The notes: generated from the letters alone by a model not told the origin. A DNA stretch of 8,981 nucleotides from Cyanobacteria bacterium HKST-UBA02 (GCA_020431945.1 JAGQHH010000352.1:1-8981); one strand, 5' to 3'. Numbered from the stretch's first letter, positions 1 through 6,594 are shown. Numbers and translations: made by a program.

Positions 1-85
1 TCAGCAACCTGATTGTTATGAGTACCAGGAGGTTGATGACCAGTACGCAGACGATTTGCGCATATAGTGGAAAGCGCAGTTTCAT
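1..85 (-). CDS. Sensor histidine kinase, N-terminal fragment (cut by window edge)
   Basis: The minus strand opens with ATG at 85-83, overlapping the stop of the upstream response regulator as ATGA, and stays open to the window edge. The 28 visible residues begin MKLRFPLYAQ and continue into a hydrophobic stretch rich in V, L and I. This is the short basic start plus first transmembrane helix typical of membrane sensor kinases. No periplasmic, HAMP, DHp or ATPase part is inside the window. The kinase assignment is inferred from translational coupling to an OmpR-class regulator and from the membrane start. Since the regulator resembles CpxR, a CpxA-like kinase is the natural partner. Confidence 0.72.
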   Translation of the reverse strand, partial: MKLRFPLYAQIVCVLVINLLVLITIRLL

Positions 86-813
86 GCTGACCTGCCCGGA
101 TCGTTACTGAGCATATAGCCTACTCCTCGAACGGTCCTGATGAAACGCTGGGCTTTCGGATCATCACCGAGCTTTTTGCGAAGCGCTGAGATATGCACGT
201 CGATCGAGCGGTCGAAGACCTCATAGTTGCGATCTCTGATCTCATTGAGAAGCTCTTCTCTGGACTTTACTCGATTGCGCGCCTGGGCCAGTACCAGGAG
301 CAAGTCGAATTCCACCGGAGTGAGAGTGAGCTCTTCGTCGCCGAGCAGGGCAAGACGGGCCGCCTGATTGATCGCCAGGGGACCGACTACGATGTCCGGT
401 GGTGTCTCGCCGGAGCTCTGTGCAATCGGACTGCTGGCCCGGCGCAGCATAGCTCGCAGCCTGGCAAGAAGCTCTCTGGGGGAGCTTGTCTTGGGCAGAT
501 AGTCGTCGGCGCCCATCTCGAGACCGATGATTCGATCAGGCTCTTCACCGAGGGCGGTGAGCATCAAGATCGGCACCGAGCTGCTTTCTCTAACCTTTTT
601 AAGGACCTCGAAGCCGTCCATGGAGGGCAGCATCACATCGAGTATTACCGCCTGCCAGTTTTCACCGGTGGCTCGCTGCAGACCCTCGAGCCCGTTGTGG
701 GCAGCATGGACGTCGTAGCCGAAACCCCACAGATAGTCGGCGATCAGTCGGCAGAACTTTGTGTCGTCGTCGATCAGAAGCAGCTGGATTCTCTGTGATG
801 CGTGAGTCGACAT
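82..813 (-). CDS. OmpR/PhoB-class response regulator, CpxR-like
   Basis: This 243-residue protein has an N-terminal receiver domain (about residues 9-125) and a C-terminal winged-helix DNA-binding domain (about 140-236). Receiver residues are all present: acidic pocket D15-D17, phospho-acceptor D59 in VILDVMLPSMDGF, T86 and K108. The stretch DRIIGLEMGADDYLPK, followed by RELLARLRAMLRR, closely resembles E. coli CpxR. The C-terminal FDRSIDVHISALRKKLGD and RTVRGVGYML are the recognition helix and wing of the OmpR class. The ATG at 813-811 has GAGGAG about 11 bases upstream. The gene overlaps the kinase start by ATGA, so the two are probably co-translated. A Spy/CpxP-like gene lies divergently nearby, supporting a role in envelope stress sensing. 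CpxR orthology is inferred from similarity, not proven. Confidence 0.93.
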   Translation of the reverse strand: MSTHASQRIQLLLIDDDTKFCRLIADYLWGFGYDVHAAHNGLEGLQRATGENWQAVILDVMLPSMDGFEVLKKVRESSSVPILMLTALGEEPDRIIGLEMGADDYLPKTSSPRELLARLRAMLRRASSPIAQSSGETPPDIVVGPLAINQAARLALLGDEELTLTPVEFDLLLVLAQARNRVKSREELLNEIRDRNYEVFDRSIDVHISALRKKLGDDPKAQRFIRTVRGVGYMLSNDPGRSA

Positions 814-867
814 GCAGAACGATTCTCCTCATCCACCGTAATCATAGCAGCAGCCCCGGCTGGCACA

Positions 868-883
868 TTTACAAACCCTTTAC
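868..883 (-). promoter_or_regulatory. Candidate CpxR-box: GTAAA-N6-GTAAA direct repeat
   Basis: Read on the minus strand, this is GTAAAGGGTTTGTAAA, two GTAAA half-sites with an 11-bp period. Enterobacterial CpxR binds GTAAA repeats separated by a short spacer of usually about five bases. The site lies in the 158-bp gap between the CpxR-like regulator and the divergent secreted-protein genes, so it could serve both promoters. That the local regulator recognises it is inference. Confidence 0.5.
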
Positions 884-971
884 AGTCGAGGACGCCAGCC
901 ACATAACTCCTTAACGGGTTCTCGATAAGCTGGTCAGCAAGCAGGATGACTGCCGGGGGACCCTTTCAAAC

Positions 972-1601
972 ATGCTCGGTCCGTACAACAAAGTTTCTAT
1001 ATGCGGCGCAGTGTTCCTGGTGCTTCTGGCGCCTGCTGCCGGGGACTGTGCTCCCGCCGGGAAGGCGTCGAGCAAGAGCGGCTATCGACCCGTCTATAAC
1101 TACGATCTGTTCGAGAAGGCAAGCAATCGTCATTCTCAAAAGCGTTCGAGAATTGCAGGTCTGCAGTCGGAGCTGGCCATGCTGAACAATGATGTGGACC
1201 GTGCCATAGTCAAAGGCAAGTCCGCTGTGGAGCGGGATCCCGACGACATGGATGCCAGGGTCGCCTATGGCGAAGCGCTTTTCGCCAAGGTGAAGAAAAT
1301 GCAGGCGGTGGAGAAATGCAATCCTGCCGTATTCAACGAGTGCGTCAAGACCTGGCTCATCGTGCATCGCAATCTCGTAGGCGAAGAGTCCGAGATGAGC
1401 TACAAAGGAATCAGTATTCCTCTAGCCAATAAGTTCTTCGAAGACGAACAGCGCTCCGGACTGGCAAAGCTGCGTCTGCGAGACCTTTGCGGGCGTCTGC
1501 CCAAGTTCTACGAGACCAATACCAAGTATCTCAAGAGTGTTCTCATGCCCGAGACATCAGTTAGCGGCAACATCATTTCCGAAGGAAAGAGCAAGCCGTG
1601 A
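972..1601 (+). CDS. Secreted protein of unknown function, weak TPR-like segment
   Basis: This is a 209-residue protein I do not recognise. Residues 1 to about 25 form a signal peptide: a short start with one lysine, then the hydrophobic core ICGAVFLVLLAPAAG, so export to the periplasm is likely. There is a cysteine at 26 but no convincing lipobox. Residues 60-110 are helical with an AIVKGKSAVERDPDDMDARVAYGEALF pattern, reminiscent of a tetratricopeptide helix pair, but only about one repeat is visible. Three further cysteines (116, 124, 173) could form disulfides outside the cytoplasm. The ATG at 972 has only a distant purine-rich stretch (GGGGGA) upstream, so the start is not firmly fixed. 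The Spy/CpxP-like gene follows 39 bases later in the same direction, and the two are probably co-transcribed. Confidence 0.72.
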   Translation: MLGPYNKVSICGAVFLVLLAPAAGDCAPAGKASSKSGYRPVYNYDLFEKASNRHSQKRSRIAGLQSELAMLNNDVDRAIVKGKSAVERDPDDMDARVAYGEALFAKVKKMQAVEKCNPAVFNECVKTWLIVHRNLVGEESEMSYKGISIPLANKFFEDEQRSGLAKLRLRDLCGRLPKFYETNTKYLKSVLMPETSVSGNIISEGKSKP

Positions 1602-1640
1602 TACCGAATACAATACCGTTTATGGAGTTGTGAATTTAAT

Positions 1641-2354
1641 ATGTTCAGCAGTGGAAATTCGATAAAAATCGGCAAGGTGCCGCTCGCTTTGTTGTGCCTG
1701 TCGGGGCTTCTGACACCGGTCCTGGCGCAGGAGACCGAGAATCATCTGGCCTTTGGAAAAGGGCCGCGTCCATCGATGGAGGTTGGTGTGAAAATGCTTA
1801 ATCTTAGCGACGAACAGCTGGAGAAGCTTGCCAGGCTCAAGAGCGACATGATGGACTCCTCGGCTGTGAAGCACGCGAAAGCCATGACGCTCAGGCACAA
1901 GATGGCCGATCTTCTTACCAGCAGCGAGATCGATCAGGCGAAGATCCATGATGTGAAGAACCAGCTCGACACCATCGAGCAGGAGCTCTCCGCCAGCCGG
2001 ATCGATTTCATGGTTAACAGTGCCAATGTCCTTACCGCAGAACAACGAGGGAAGCTGAGACATAAATGGCTCATGCGTCAGCTCGGACCTGTGGGAGCTA
2101 TGGGAGGACCGGGCATGGGCTTTCCGCCATTCCCGCCTATGCCGCCTCCTTCCGTTTTCGACTTTCTGATGGGACCGCCACCCCCGCCGGGACCTCCTCC
2201 GGGTTTCGGACACGGGCCAGGTCCCGGATTCTGCCCTGGTCCAGGAAGAGGTCCGGGTGGTCCAGGAGCGGGTCCAGGACCAGGACCTGGACCCGCTCCT
2301 GATTCAGGTCCCGGAGCCTACGGCGGCTCGTCCGGAGAGGACACTGCATCCTGA
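1641..2354 (+). CDS. Spy/CpxP-family periplasmic protein with Gly/Pro-rich C-terminal tail
   Basis: This 237-residue protein starts with a signal peptide, with predicted cleavage after VLA at residue 29. A helical region follows (about 45-148) with two LTxxQ-type motifs: LSDEQLEKL (55-63) and LTAEQRGKL (131-139). Such motifs define the Spy/CpxP/CnrX-like family of periplasmic chaperones and stress sensors. The spacing between them and the intervening charged amphipathic helices fit the family fold. Residues from about 150 onward are an unusual low-complexity tail of Pro-Gly repeats with scattered Phe and Met, which Spy and CpxP lack. Position divergent to a CpxR-like regulator matches the cpxP-cpxRA layout in enterobacteria, where CpxP restrains the kinase. 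A perfect 16-bp inverted repeat lies in the tail-coding DNA. Confidence 0.85.
   Translation: MFSSGNSIKIGKVPLALLCLSGLLTPVLAQETENHLAFGKGPRPSMEVGVKMLNLSDEQLEKLARLKSDMMDSSAVKHAKAMTLRHKMADLLTSSEIDQAKIHDVKNQLDTIEQELSASRIDFMVNSANVLTAEQRGKLRHKWLMRQLGPVGAMGGPGMGFPPFPPMPPPSVFDFLMGPPPPPGPPPGFGHGPGPGFCPGPGRGPGGPGAGPGPGPGPAPDSGPGAYGGSSGEDTAS
2263..2301. repeat. Perfect 16-bp inverted repeat inside the Gly/Pro tail coding region
   Basis: Positions 2263-2278 (CAGGAGCGGGTCCAGG) are exactly complementary to 2286-2301, with a 7-base loop. The stem is very GC-rich and lies in the codons for the Pro-Gly repeats of the Spy-like protein. No T-run follows, so it is not a standard terminator. It may be a by-product of repetitive GGN/CCN codons, or an mRNA structure. 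Confidence 0.8.
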
Positions 2355-2409
2355 GAAAGGGACCCAATCGACAAGCTTTGCGCGCTTGACCCGACCAAAT
2401 GAGCGCAAA

Positions 2410-2449
2410 GTCGGCCGGACCGGTTTTTGACCGGTCCGGTCGGCTTTTT
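2410..2449 (+). terminator. Rho-independent terminator
   Basis: Arms 2410-2424 and 2430-2444 pair over 15 bp, including two G-T wobbles, around the loop TTTTG. The inner ten pairs (CCGGACCGGT with its complement) are perfect. Five T's follow at 2445-2449. It lies 56 bases after the stop of the Spy-like gene and before the prmA promoter, so it separates the two units. An additional 8-bp inverted repeat (CTTTGCGC at 2376-2383 with GCGCAAAG at 2403-2410) lies just upstream. Confidence 0.9.
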
Positions 2450-2490
2450 ACAAACGGAGATGGCGACAGTCTTGCCGGGGCACTTTGCAA

Positions 2491-2496
2491 TATAAT
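2491..2496 (+). promoter_or_regulatory. prmA promoter -10 element (TATAAT)
   Basis: A consensus TATAAT lies 28 bases before the prmA start codon and just after the terminator. No good -35 hexamer is visible at 16-18 bp spacing. The nearest candidate, TTGCCG at 2472-2477, is only 13 bp away. Confidence 0.5.
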
Positions 2497-2524
2497 ATGT
2501 CCTCTTTATATGCGAGGAGGGGTT

Positions 2525-3412
2525 ATGTCCCAGGCTACAAAACAGGATTGGGCCGCCGTCGAGTTCGAGGTTCGGGCCGAGGACGAGGACATGGCTTCCT
2601 GGCTGGTGATGCAGTGCGGAGCGCTCGGCTGCGAGGTCAAGCCCGCCAAGGACGGCCAGGTCTTGCTTCACGCCTCCTACAAGAAAGAGGAGCTGACCGA
2701 GGACGCCATGCGTAAGGTGGTGGCGGGTCTTGAAGAATATGGGCTCTCCCCCAGTCTCAGCACCCTGCGGGTGCGGCAGGTCCCTTCCGAGGACTGGTTG
2801 CTGAAGTGGAAAGAGGGTTTCGAGCCCTTCCGGGTGGGCACGCAGTTGGTCATCTGCCCGTCCTGGCGCAAGGACTCCCTGAGTCCCGGTTTCGTCGAGA
2901 AGCGCAAAGTCATCGTCATCGAGCCCGGAATGGCTTTCGGCACCGGACTCCATGTGACTACCCAGTTCTGCCTGCGGGCTCTGGAATCTTATCCGCCCAC
3001 AGGTGATGTGCTCGATGTGGGCACTGGCTCGGGAATTCTGGCTATGGCCTGTGTGCTAATCAACCCCAATACCCGGGTCGCCGCCGTGGATACCGACCCG
3101 GTCGCCATCGAAGCAGCCCGGGAGAACCTCGTGCTCAACGAGCTGGAAGGCGAGGTAGACATGCGCCTGGGCTCTCTCGAGTCTGTGGAAGGCGAGAAGT
3201 TCGACCTCATTCTCTCGAACCTCACCTGCGAGGACATTGTGGCTCTCCTTCCTGACTATGTGAAGCTTCTGAAGCCCCGTGGCAAGGTGATTTGCGCCGG
3301 TGTGCTCAAAGAGAAGTTCGCCAAGCTCGAGAATGCCGTCTCGCATTATCCGCTCACCATCGAGCATACCGAGTCCATGGGTATCTGGGTCGGGTCGGTG
3401 CTTCAGCATTGA
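2525..3412 (+). CDS. prmA: Ribosomal protein L11 methyltransferase
   Basis: PrmA trimethylates ribosomal protein L11 using S-adenosylmethionine. At 295 residues it has the normal family length. The N-terminal L11-binding domain (about 10-95) is followed by the family-typical linker EDWLLKWKEGFEPFRVG (89-105). The EPGMAFGTGLH motif at 133-143, the SAM-binding glycine loop VLDVGTGSG (162-170), the acidic ribose-binding segment around AAVDTDP (186-192) and SNLTCEDI (231-238, in the place of the usual NI/NL catalytic loop motif) are all present. The frame is open back to 2399, but that would translate through the terminator. The ATG at 2525, with AGGAGGGG directly upstream (2515-2522), is clearly the start. 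The gene is monocistronic in appearance; ssrA follows after 112 bases. Confidence 0.96.
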   Translation: MSQATKQDWAAVEFEVRAEDEDMASWLVMQCGALGCEVKPAKDGQVLLHASYKKEELTEDAMRKVVAGLEEYGLSPSLSTLRVRQVPSEDWLLKWKEGFEPFRVGTQLVICPSWRKDSLSPGFVEKRKVIVIEPGMAFGTGLHVTTQFCLRALESYPPTGDVLDVGTGSGILAMACVLINPNTRVAAVDTDPVAIEAARENLVLNELEGEVDMRLGSLESVEGEKFDLILSNLTCEDIVALLPDYVKLLKPRGKVICAGVLKEKFAKLENAVSHYPLTIEHTESMGIWVGSVLQH

Positions 3413-3436
3413 GGACGTGGTCGAAATCCGTTACTC

Positions 3437-3445
3437 TGTTATAAT
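3437..3445 (+). promoter_or_regulatory. Extended -10 promoter of ssrA (TGTTATAAT)
   Basis: TGnTATAAT is a perfect extended -10 element, which can work without a good -35 box; none is evident here. Initiation would fall near 3452, giving a 5' leader of roughly 70 bases that must be removed to make mature tmRNA beginning at 3525. A start inside prmA is not indicated. Confidence 0.6.
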
Positions 3446-3524
3446 CGAAAATCGGACGTACACTGAAAACCGAATAGCAGAAGAGCTCAGGGCTTCCCGA
3501 CTTTTCATCTTCTCAGATGTTCAA

Positions 3525-3915
3525 GGGGGCGTTTAGATTCGACAGGGTTGTTGGGTCGCGAGCTGCAGGCCGAGGGTGCTGTTCCCGCGTTAAAAAACAA
3601 GCAAAAACAAACAAGTGCCAATGACAATGTCGTTGCATTCCCTAACCGCGCTCTCCGCGCGGTTGCCTAACTACTTTTAGGCTAGGGACTCGCCCGGAGC
3701 TTGGCTACCCGCTCCGGATCGGGTAAACCACGGTAGTTGCCCCCGCGCGAAATTAGCGATTGATAGCGCGGCCTAAGACATAATCGCGAACCCGGTCGGT
3801 CGTTCGGACCATCACCAGCGGGTCGCAAGACAACTGGCGAAATACCGAACTAAGCTTGTAGATGCTTTCTTCCCTCCTTCTTTGGACGCGAGTGCGATTC
3901 TCGCCGCCTCCACCA
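3525..3915 (+). ncRNA. ssrA: Transfer-messenger RNA (tmRNA), one-piece form
   Basis: tmRNA rescues stalled ribosomes and tags incomplete proteins for proteolysis. The 5' end GGGGGCG (3525-3531) pairs with CGCCTCC (3905-3911), ahead of discriminator A and CCA (3913-3915), closing an alanine-type acceptor stem. GATTCGACAGGG near the 5' end and GGACGCGAG at the 3' T-arm are tmRNA hallmarks. The tag frame runs from GCC at 3617 to TAA at 3668-3670 and encodes ANDNVVAFPNRALRAVA, 17 residues with the usual small hydrophobic end. A hairpin (CCGCGC...GCGCGG) spans the stop region as usual. Length 391 nt is normal. The T-loop reads TGCGATT instead of the common TTCGATT. The last 22 bases are shared with the repeat at the right end of the window, so the gene serves as an integration site. 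Confidence 0.96.
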
Positions 3916-3918
3916 TTT
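3894..3918 (+). repeat. attL-like copy of the 25-bp repeat (ssrA 3' end)
   Basis: This copy starts GCGATTCTCGCC, ends CCTCCACCATTT, and is identical to 8957-8981. It covers the 3' half of the T-arm, the acceptor strand, CCA and three T's. The tmRNA 3' end is a well-known target of tyrosine-recombinase islands and phages, which restore the gene on insertion. The base before the repeat differs in the two copies (T here, G there), so the left boundary is sharp. Confidence 0.85.
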
Positions 3919-3997
3919 TTAAGTAGAATAGGCTTTAAGGCGTCACAGGCTCAGGCTTTCGAGCATTCGCGTTTTTGCGTTTGCATGCAGGTGCAGT

Positions 3998-4734
3998 GTC
4001 GTCAATCCCAGCTGCGTCAAAAACTACGCACGCTCTAAGCTGCGACGCACCAAGACTGATAAGGTCGATGCAGTCCTGATTGCCGAATACTGCCTCAAAG
4101 AGTCCCCGACTCTTTGGAAACCATTGCCAAAAGCCTCAAGAGAGCTCAGCAAATGACTCGCGAACTCGAACATCTCAAGGGCTTACTCGCAGACGAAAAG
4201 AGCCGCGTCAAGTCGGGCAGCCACATTGAGACCGTGCGCGAGTGCATGGAATCCAGGGTGGTGTTCTTTGAAGCCCAAATCAAGCTCCTAGAAGATCAAA
4301 TCAATGCCCACGTAGACGAGTCTAAGCAGCTTAAACGGCAAAAGAAGCTGCTCTTGACTGTACGTGGCATCGGCAATACAACCGCAAATGCTTTGCTCGC
4401 GGAGATTCCGGACATTACCAAATTCAAGACAGCAAAGCAGCTTGTAGCCTTTGCCGGGCTTGTGCCACGAGAACAATCGTCCGGCACACTCCATAGTAAG
4501 ACAAGAATGTCCAAGGTTGGCAGCTCCAGGCTTCGCAAGCTACTCTATATGCCAGCAGTGTCGGCTAAACGATACAACCCGGTAATAGTCGCTCTTTGCT
4601 CTCGCATCGAAGCATCCGGAAAGTCAAAAATGGTCGCTATTGGTGCTGCCATGCGTAAATTGATCCACATCGTCTTTGGCGTTCTCAAATCCGGGAGGGT
4701 TTTCAATAAGCGCCTTCACATGCTCGAATCTTAA
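3998..4734 (+). pseudogene. IS110-family transposase remnant (5' truncated, frameshifted)
   Basis: IS110 transposases have an N-terminal DEDD nuclease-like domain and a C-terminal Transposase_20 domain. From 3998 one frame reads VVNPSCVKNYARSKLRRTKTDKVDAVLIAEY, the end of the DEDD domain with the KTDxxDA acidic pair. It stops with TGA at 4154. A second frame, open from a TTG at 4114 to 4734, carries a coiled-coil-like linker and the C-terminal domain, including LLTVRGIGNTTANALLAEI, QLVAFAGLVPREQSSGT and SKVGSSRLRKLLYMPA. Restoring one A near 4151-4153 would join them (ELSK-MTRELEHLKG). The beginning of the domain, holding the first Asp and the Glu of DEDD, is missing upstream of 3998. The copy is therefore probably inactive. 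It lies just inside the left repeat and may have entered after the island did. Confidence 0.88.
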
Positions 4735-4766
4735 CTCGCCTCGGTGCTGGCTGCTAAAATTTCAAG

Positions 4767-5285
4767 GTGGACATTTCTATAGCAGAAGAAAATCAAATTC
4801 AAAAGATGTCGATACGCACAAGGCAAGCGCTTGGCGCAACTTGCTTCGCTAATTTCTGCAGGAGATATGGTCTCGTGTGCAAGGAAATCGACGACTTTGT
4901 CGAACATTGTTGGAAGCTGGCAACTGTATCCACGCCAGACGAGTTTGTGGATTGGGAGCAAAATGGTCCAGAGCTTTTCCGGTCCGGGTTAGGTGATCCC
5001 TTGCCGGTCGAACTAGAGGACCGATTGCCAGCGACGCTTAAACCTACTTTGCCCGAGCTTTTGGAGTGCGTGGTCGAAATCGGAATGTGCGACGCATATG
5101 GCGCCACTACTGACGACTCTAGGATCTATCTCCAGAAGGTTATTTCCATTCTTCGAAAGCATGACGTGCCGATACCTAAGCTGGATCCCTTCACAGAATC
5201 GTCTTTTGAAGAAATGCATGGCTGGGGCAATCCCATCAAGCAAGAAGTTATAGCTCTGTGGCGTTTTTCGATAGACCGAAGCTAA
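4767..5285 (+). CDS. Hypothetical protein (172 residues)
   Basis: I do not recognise a named family. The protein is acidic and probably soluble, with no signal peptide or membrane helix. Residues 14-70 look helical (RTRQALGATCFANFCRRYGL...IDDFVEHCWKLA), followed by a Pro-containing acidic linker. The C-terminal half has a helical ILRKHDVPIPKLDPF segment and the ending HGWGNPIKQEVIALWR. The compact acidic form could suit an immunity-type protein, but no partner toxin is visible, so this is speculation. The frame begins at GTG 4767 with AAGG immediately before it, which is too close for a good ribosome site. ATG 4806 is the alternative start and also lacks a strong site. It follows the IS110 remnant by 32 bases. 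Confidence 0.6.
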   Translation: MDISIAEENQIQKMSIRTRQALGATCFANFCRRYGLVCKEIDDFVEHCWKLATVSTPDEFVDWEQNGPELFRSGLGDPLPVELEDRLPATLKPTLPELLECVVEIGMCDAYGATTDDSRIYLQKVISILRKHDVPIPKLDPFTESSFEEMHGWGNPIKQEVIALWRFSIDRS

Positions 5286-5317
5286 CTGTAGATCGGTTGG
5301 GAAAGTCTTGAATTTGA

Positions 5318-5764
5318 TCACGATATCTTACCGCATGGTGACACTTCCGGTAATGGCTCGCTCAGCTCGATTGAATCACTCGCATCTGTCTTAACACGCT
5401 TTCGTTTCGACTTCCTACGAGCTGCCTTTAATTGCTTAGCAAACTCTTCCGTTTCTTGTAGTTCCTTGGAGCGACGGTCGCGAACACTCTTCAAGCAAGC
5501 ACTTCCAAGTTCGGTCAATTGTCGTGTTTGGGCTTGGACCTGGTATCCATCGCTGTTGTCAACTACATGAGATTGGAGAGCCTGGTACACATTTTTCACG
5601 GCGACCATTAGTTCACTATGAGCTTCGCCATGAGTTGCTGCCTGCCACTCATGCAATACTTGCATAACGAGGCTCCACTCCGCGCGGCTGTATCCCGTGA
5701 TAGAGACCTTGAACGAAGAATCGTTGTCTTCGCGTTGTCGGTTGGTCAATGTTCCGTAGTACAA
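5318..5764 (-). CDS. Hypothetical protein (148 residues), basic C-terminal segment
   Basis: No family recognised. The start is TTG at 5764-5762, chosen because GAGAGGTGA precedes it at good spacing on the minus strand; the first in-frame ATG falls inside the predicted helical part. The N-terminal third contains an SRAEWSLVMQVLHEWQAATHGEAHSELMVAVKNVYQAL helix pattern. Residues 100-130 are strongly basic and charged (KQLKAARRKSKRKRVK), which might bind nucleic acid. The end is acidic and serine/proline-rich. It lies 54 bases downstream of the pRiA4b ORF-3-like gene in the same direction, so they may be co-transcribed. Confidence 0.6.
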   Translation of the reverse strand: MYYGTLTNRQREDNDSSFKVSITGYSRAEWSLVMQVLHEWQAATHGEAHSELMVAVKNVYQALQSHVVDNSDGYQVQAQTRQLTELGSACLKSVRDRRSKELQETEEFAKQLKAARRKSKRKRVKTDASDSIELSEPLPEVSPCGKIS

Positions 5765-5818
5765 AGTTCACCTCTCAATTTCAATGCGTCCTCTTTTAAA
5801 TGCCAATGCCATTCATTG

Positions 5819-6388
5819 TCATGACAGTGTCATCATCAGTAATGCGTATGAAGTTAGACCCTTTCGCGCTTCCTTCAGCTCGAACCTATCGGCATCAAAA
5901 CTCGACTGTGTCGAACCGACTACAGTTAACGGTCTTATTAAACGCTGGTAGCCAGGCAAGCCGCCACAGTCTTCAGGAGGGCAGGCGCGTGCGCCACCGA
6001 TGCAGTCAGGATAATAGCCGTTTGGATCAGGCGGTAGAATGGCTTCGATTTCTAGTTCATGACGCCAGTCATCGCCGAAATCGTAGATATACAGGACCTT
6101 GTCGCCTGCTTGTAGATCAAAGAACTTGAGCTTGGATTTGGTGCCGCGTTCACTAATGATTTCGCGGTCACCGTGGGCGGCGTCGGGATCGCCATATCTC
6201 TTGCCAGCGATTTCAAATTCATGCAAATGGCAGTTCTGCCAGCCGAACGCGCCTTGTATACACTCGTGAACTTGTTCGAGCTTAGTGTTTCCTGGCAGCA
6301 AGAATCGGCGCCAAACTGGTGGTATTGTTCCAAGCAAGGTCACTCGCACTTGAAAGATAACGGCGCCAGGTTTGATTGTAAGAGACAA
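5819..6388 (-). CDS. pRiA4b ORF-3-like family protein
   Basis: The 189-residue product matches the plasmid pRiA4b ORF-3-like family (named after an Agrobacterium rhizogenes plasmid ORF; common on plasmids, IS elements and islands; function not established). Diagnostic segments are PPVWRRFLLPG near residue 22, FGWQNCHLHEFEIAGKRYGDP, VLYIYDFGDDWRHELEIE and CIGGARACPPEDCGGLPGY. After GGLPGYQRL the usual helical His/Glu-rich segment is replaced by RPLTVVGSTQSS before the normal FDADRFELKEA ending. This suggests a short divergent or deleted stretch near the C-terminus. The start is TTG at 6388-6386, with AGAGG about ten bases upstream on the minus strand. It may be co-transcribed with the 148-residue gene that follows. 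Confidence 0.85.
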   Translation of the reverse strand: MSLTIKPGAVIFQVRVTLLGTIPPVWRRFLLPGNTKLEQVHECIQGAFGWQNCHLHEFEIAGKRYGDPDAAHGDREIISERGTKSKLKFFDLQAGDKVLYIYDFGDDWRHELEIEAILPPDPNGYYPDCIGGARACPPEDCGGLPGYQRLIRPLTVVGSTQSSFDADRFELKEARKGLTSYALLMMTLS

Positions 6389-6594
6389 TGAGAAGACCTC
6401 TGTCGACGGAGCGAAAGCATATTGTACTTATAGAGCCTATTACCATGCACGAATAAAATTCGGCTTTCGATATATCCGTCACTATGCGGCACGAAAAGCG
6501 GTGGCTGACATTGCGGTTCCGGTAACTAGAGATTCTCTTTATCATCTTATCATCTTGTCCTTAACGAATGGTTTCCACCACTTGAAGCTTTGAT

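Noticed and set aside
193..798. Long plus-strand open frame opposite the response regulator
   Set aside because: It is a mirror of a well-supported gene; its product has no domain pattern and the opposite strand has all receiver and winged-helix motifs.
2399..2524. Upstream in-frame extension of prmA to ATG 2399
   Set aside because: The extension would translate the terminator hairpin and the promoter; a strong AGGAGG site directly precedes ATG 2525.
3601..3624. Alternative tmRNA tag frame starting at GCA 3601 (AKTNKCQ then stop)
   Set aside because: It lacks a hydrophobic small-residue ending and stops before the stop-codon hairpin; the GCC 3617 frame gives a typical tag.
4115..4156. Programmed frameshift in the IS110 transposase
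   Set aside because: IS110 elements are not known to use one, no strong slippery site with a downstream structure is seen, and the gene is also truncated at its start, so decay is simpler.
6372..6593. Plus-strand 73-residue open frame between the pRiA4b-like and toxin genes
   Set aside because: No ribosome site and no domain; it overlaps the start of the pRiA4b-like gene. The gap holds no other visible feature and no clear terminator.
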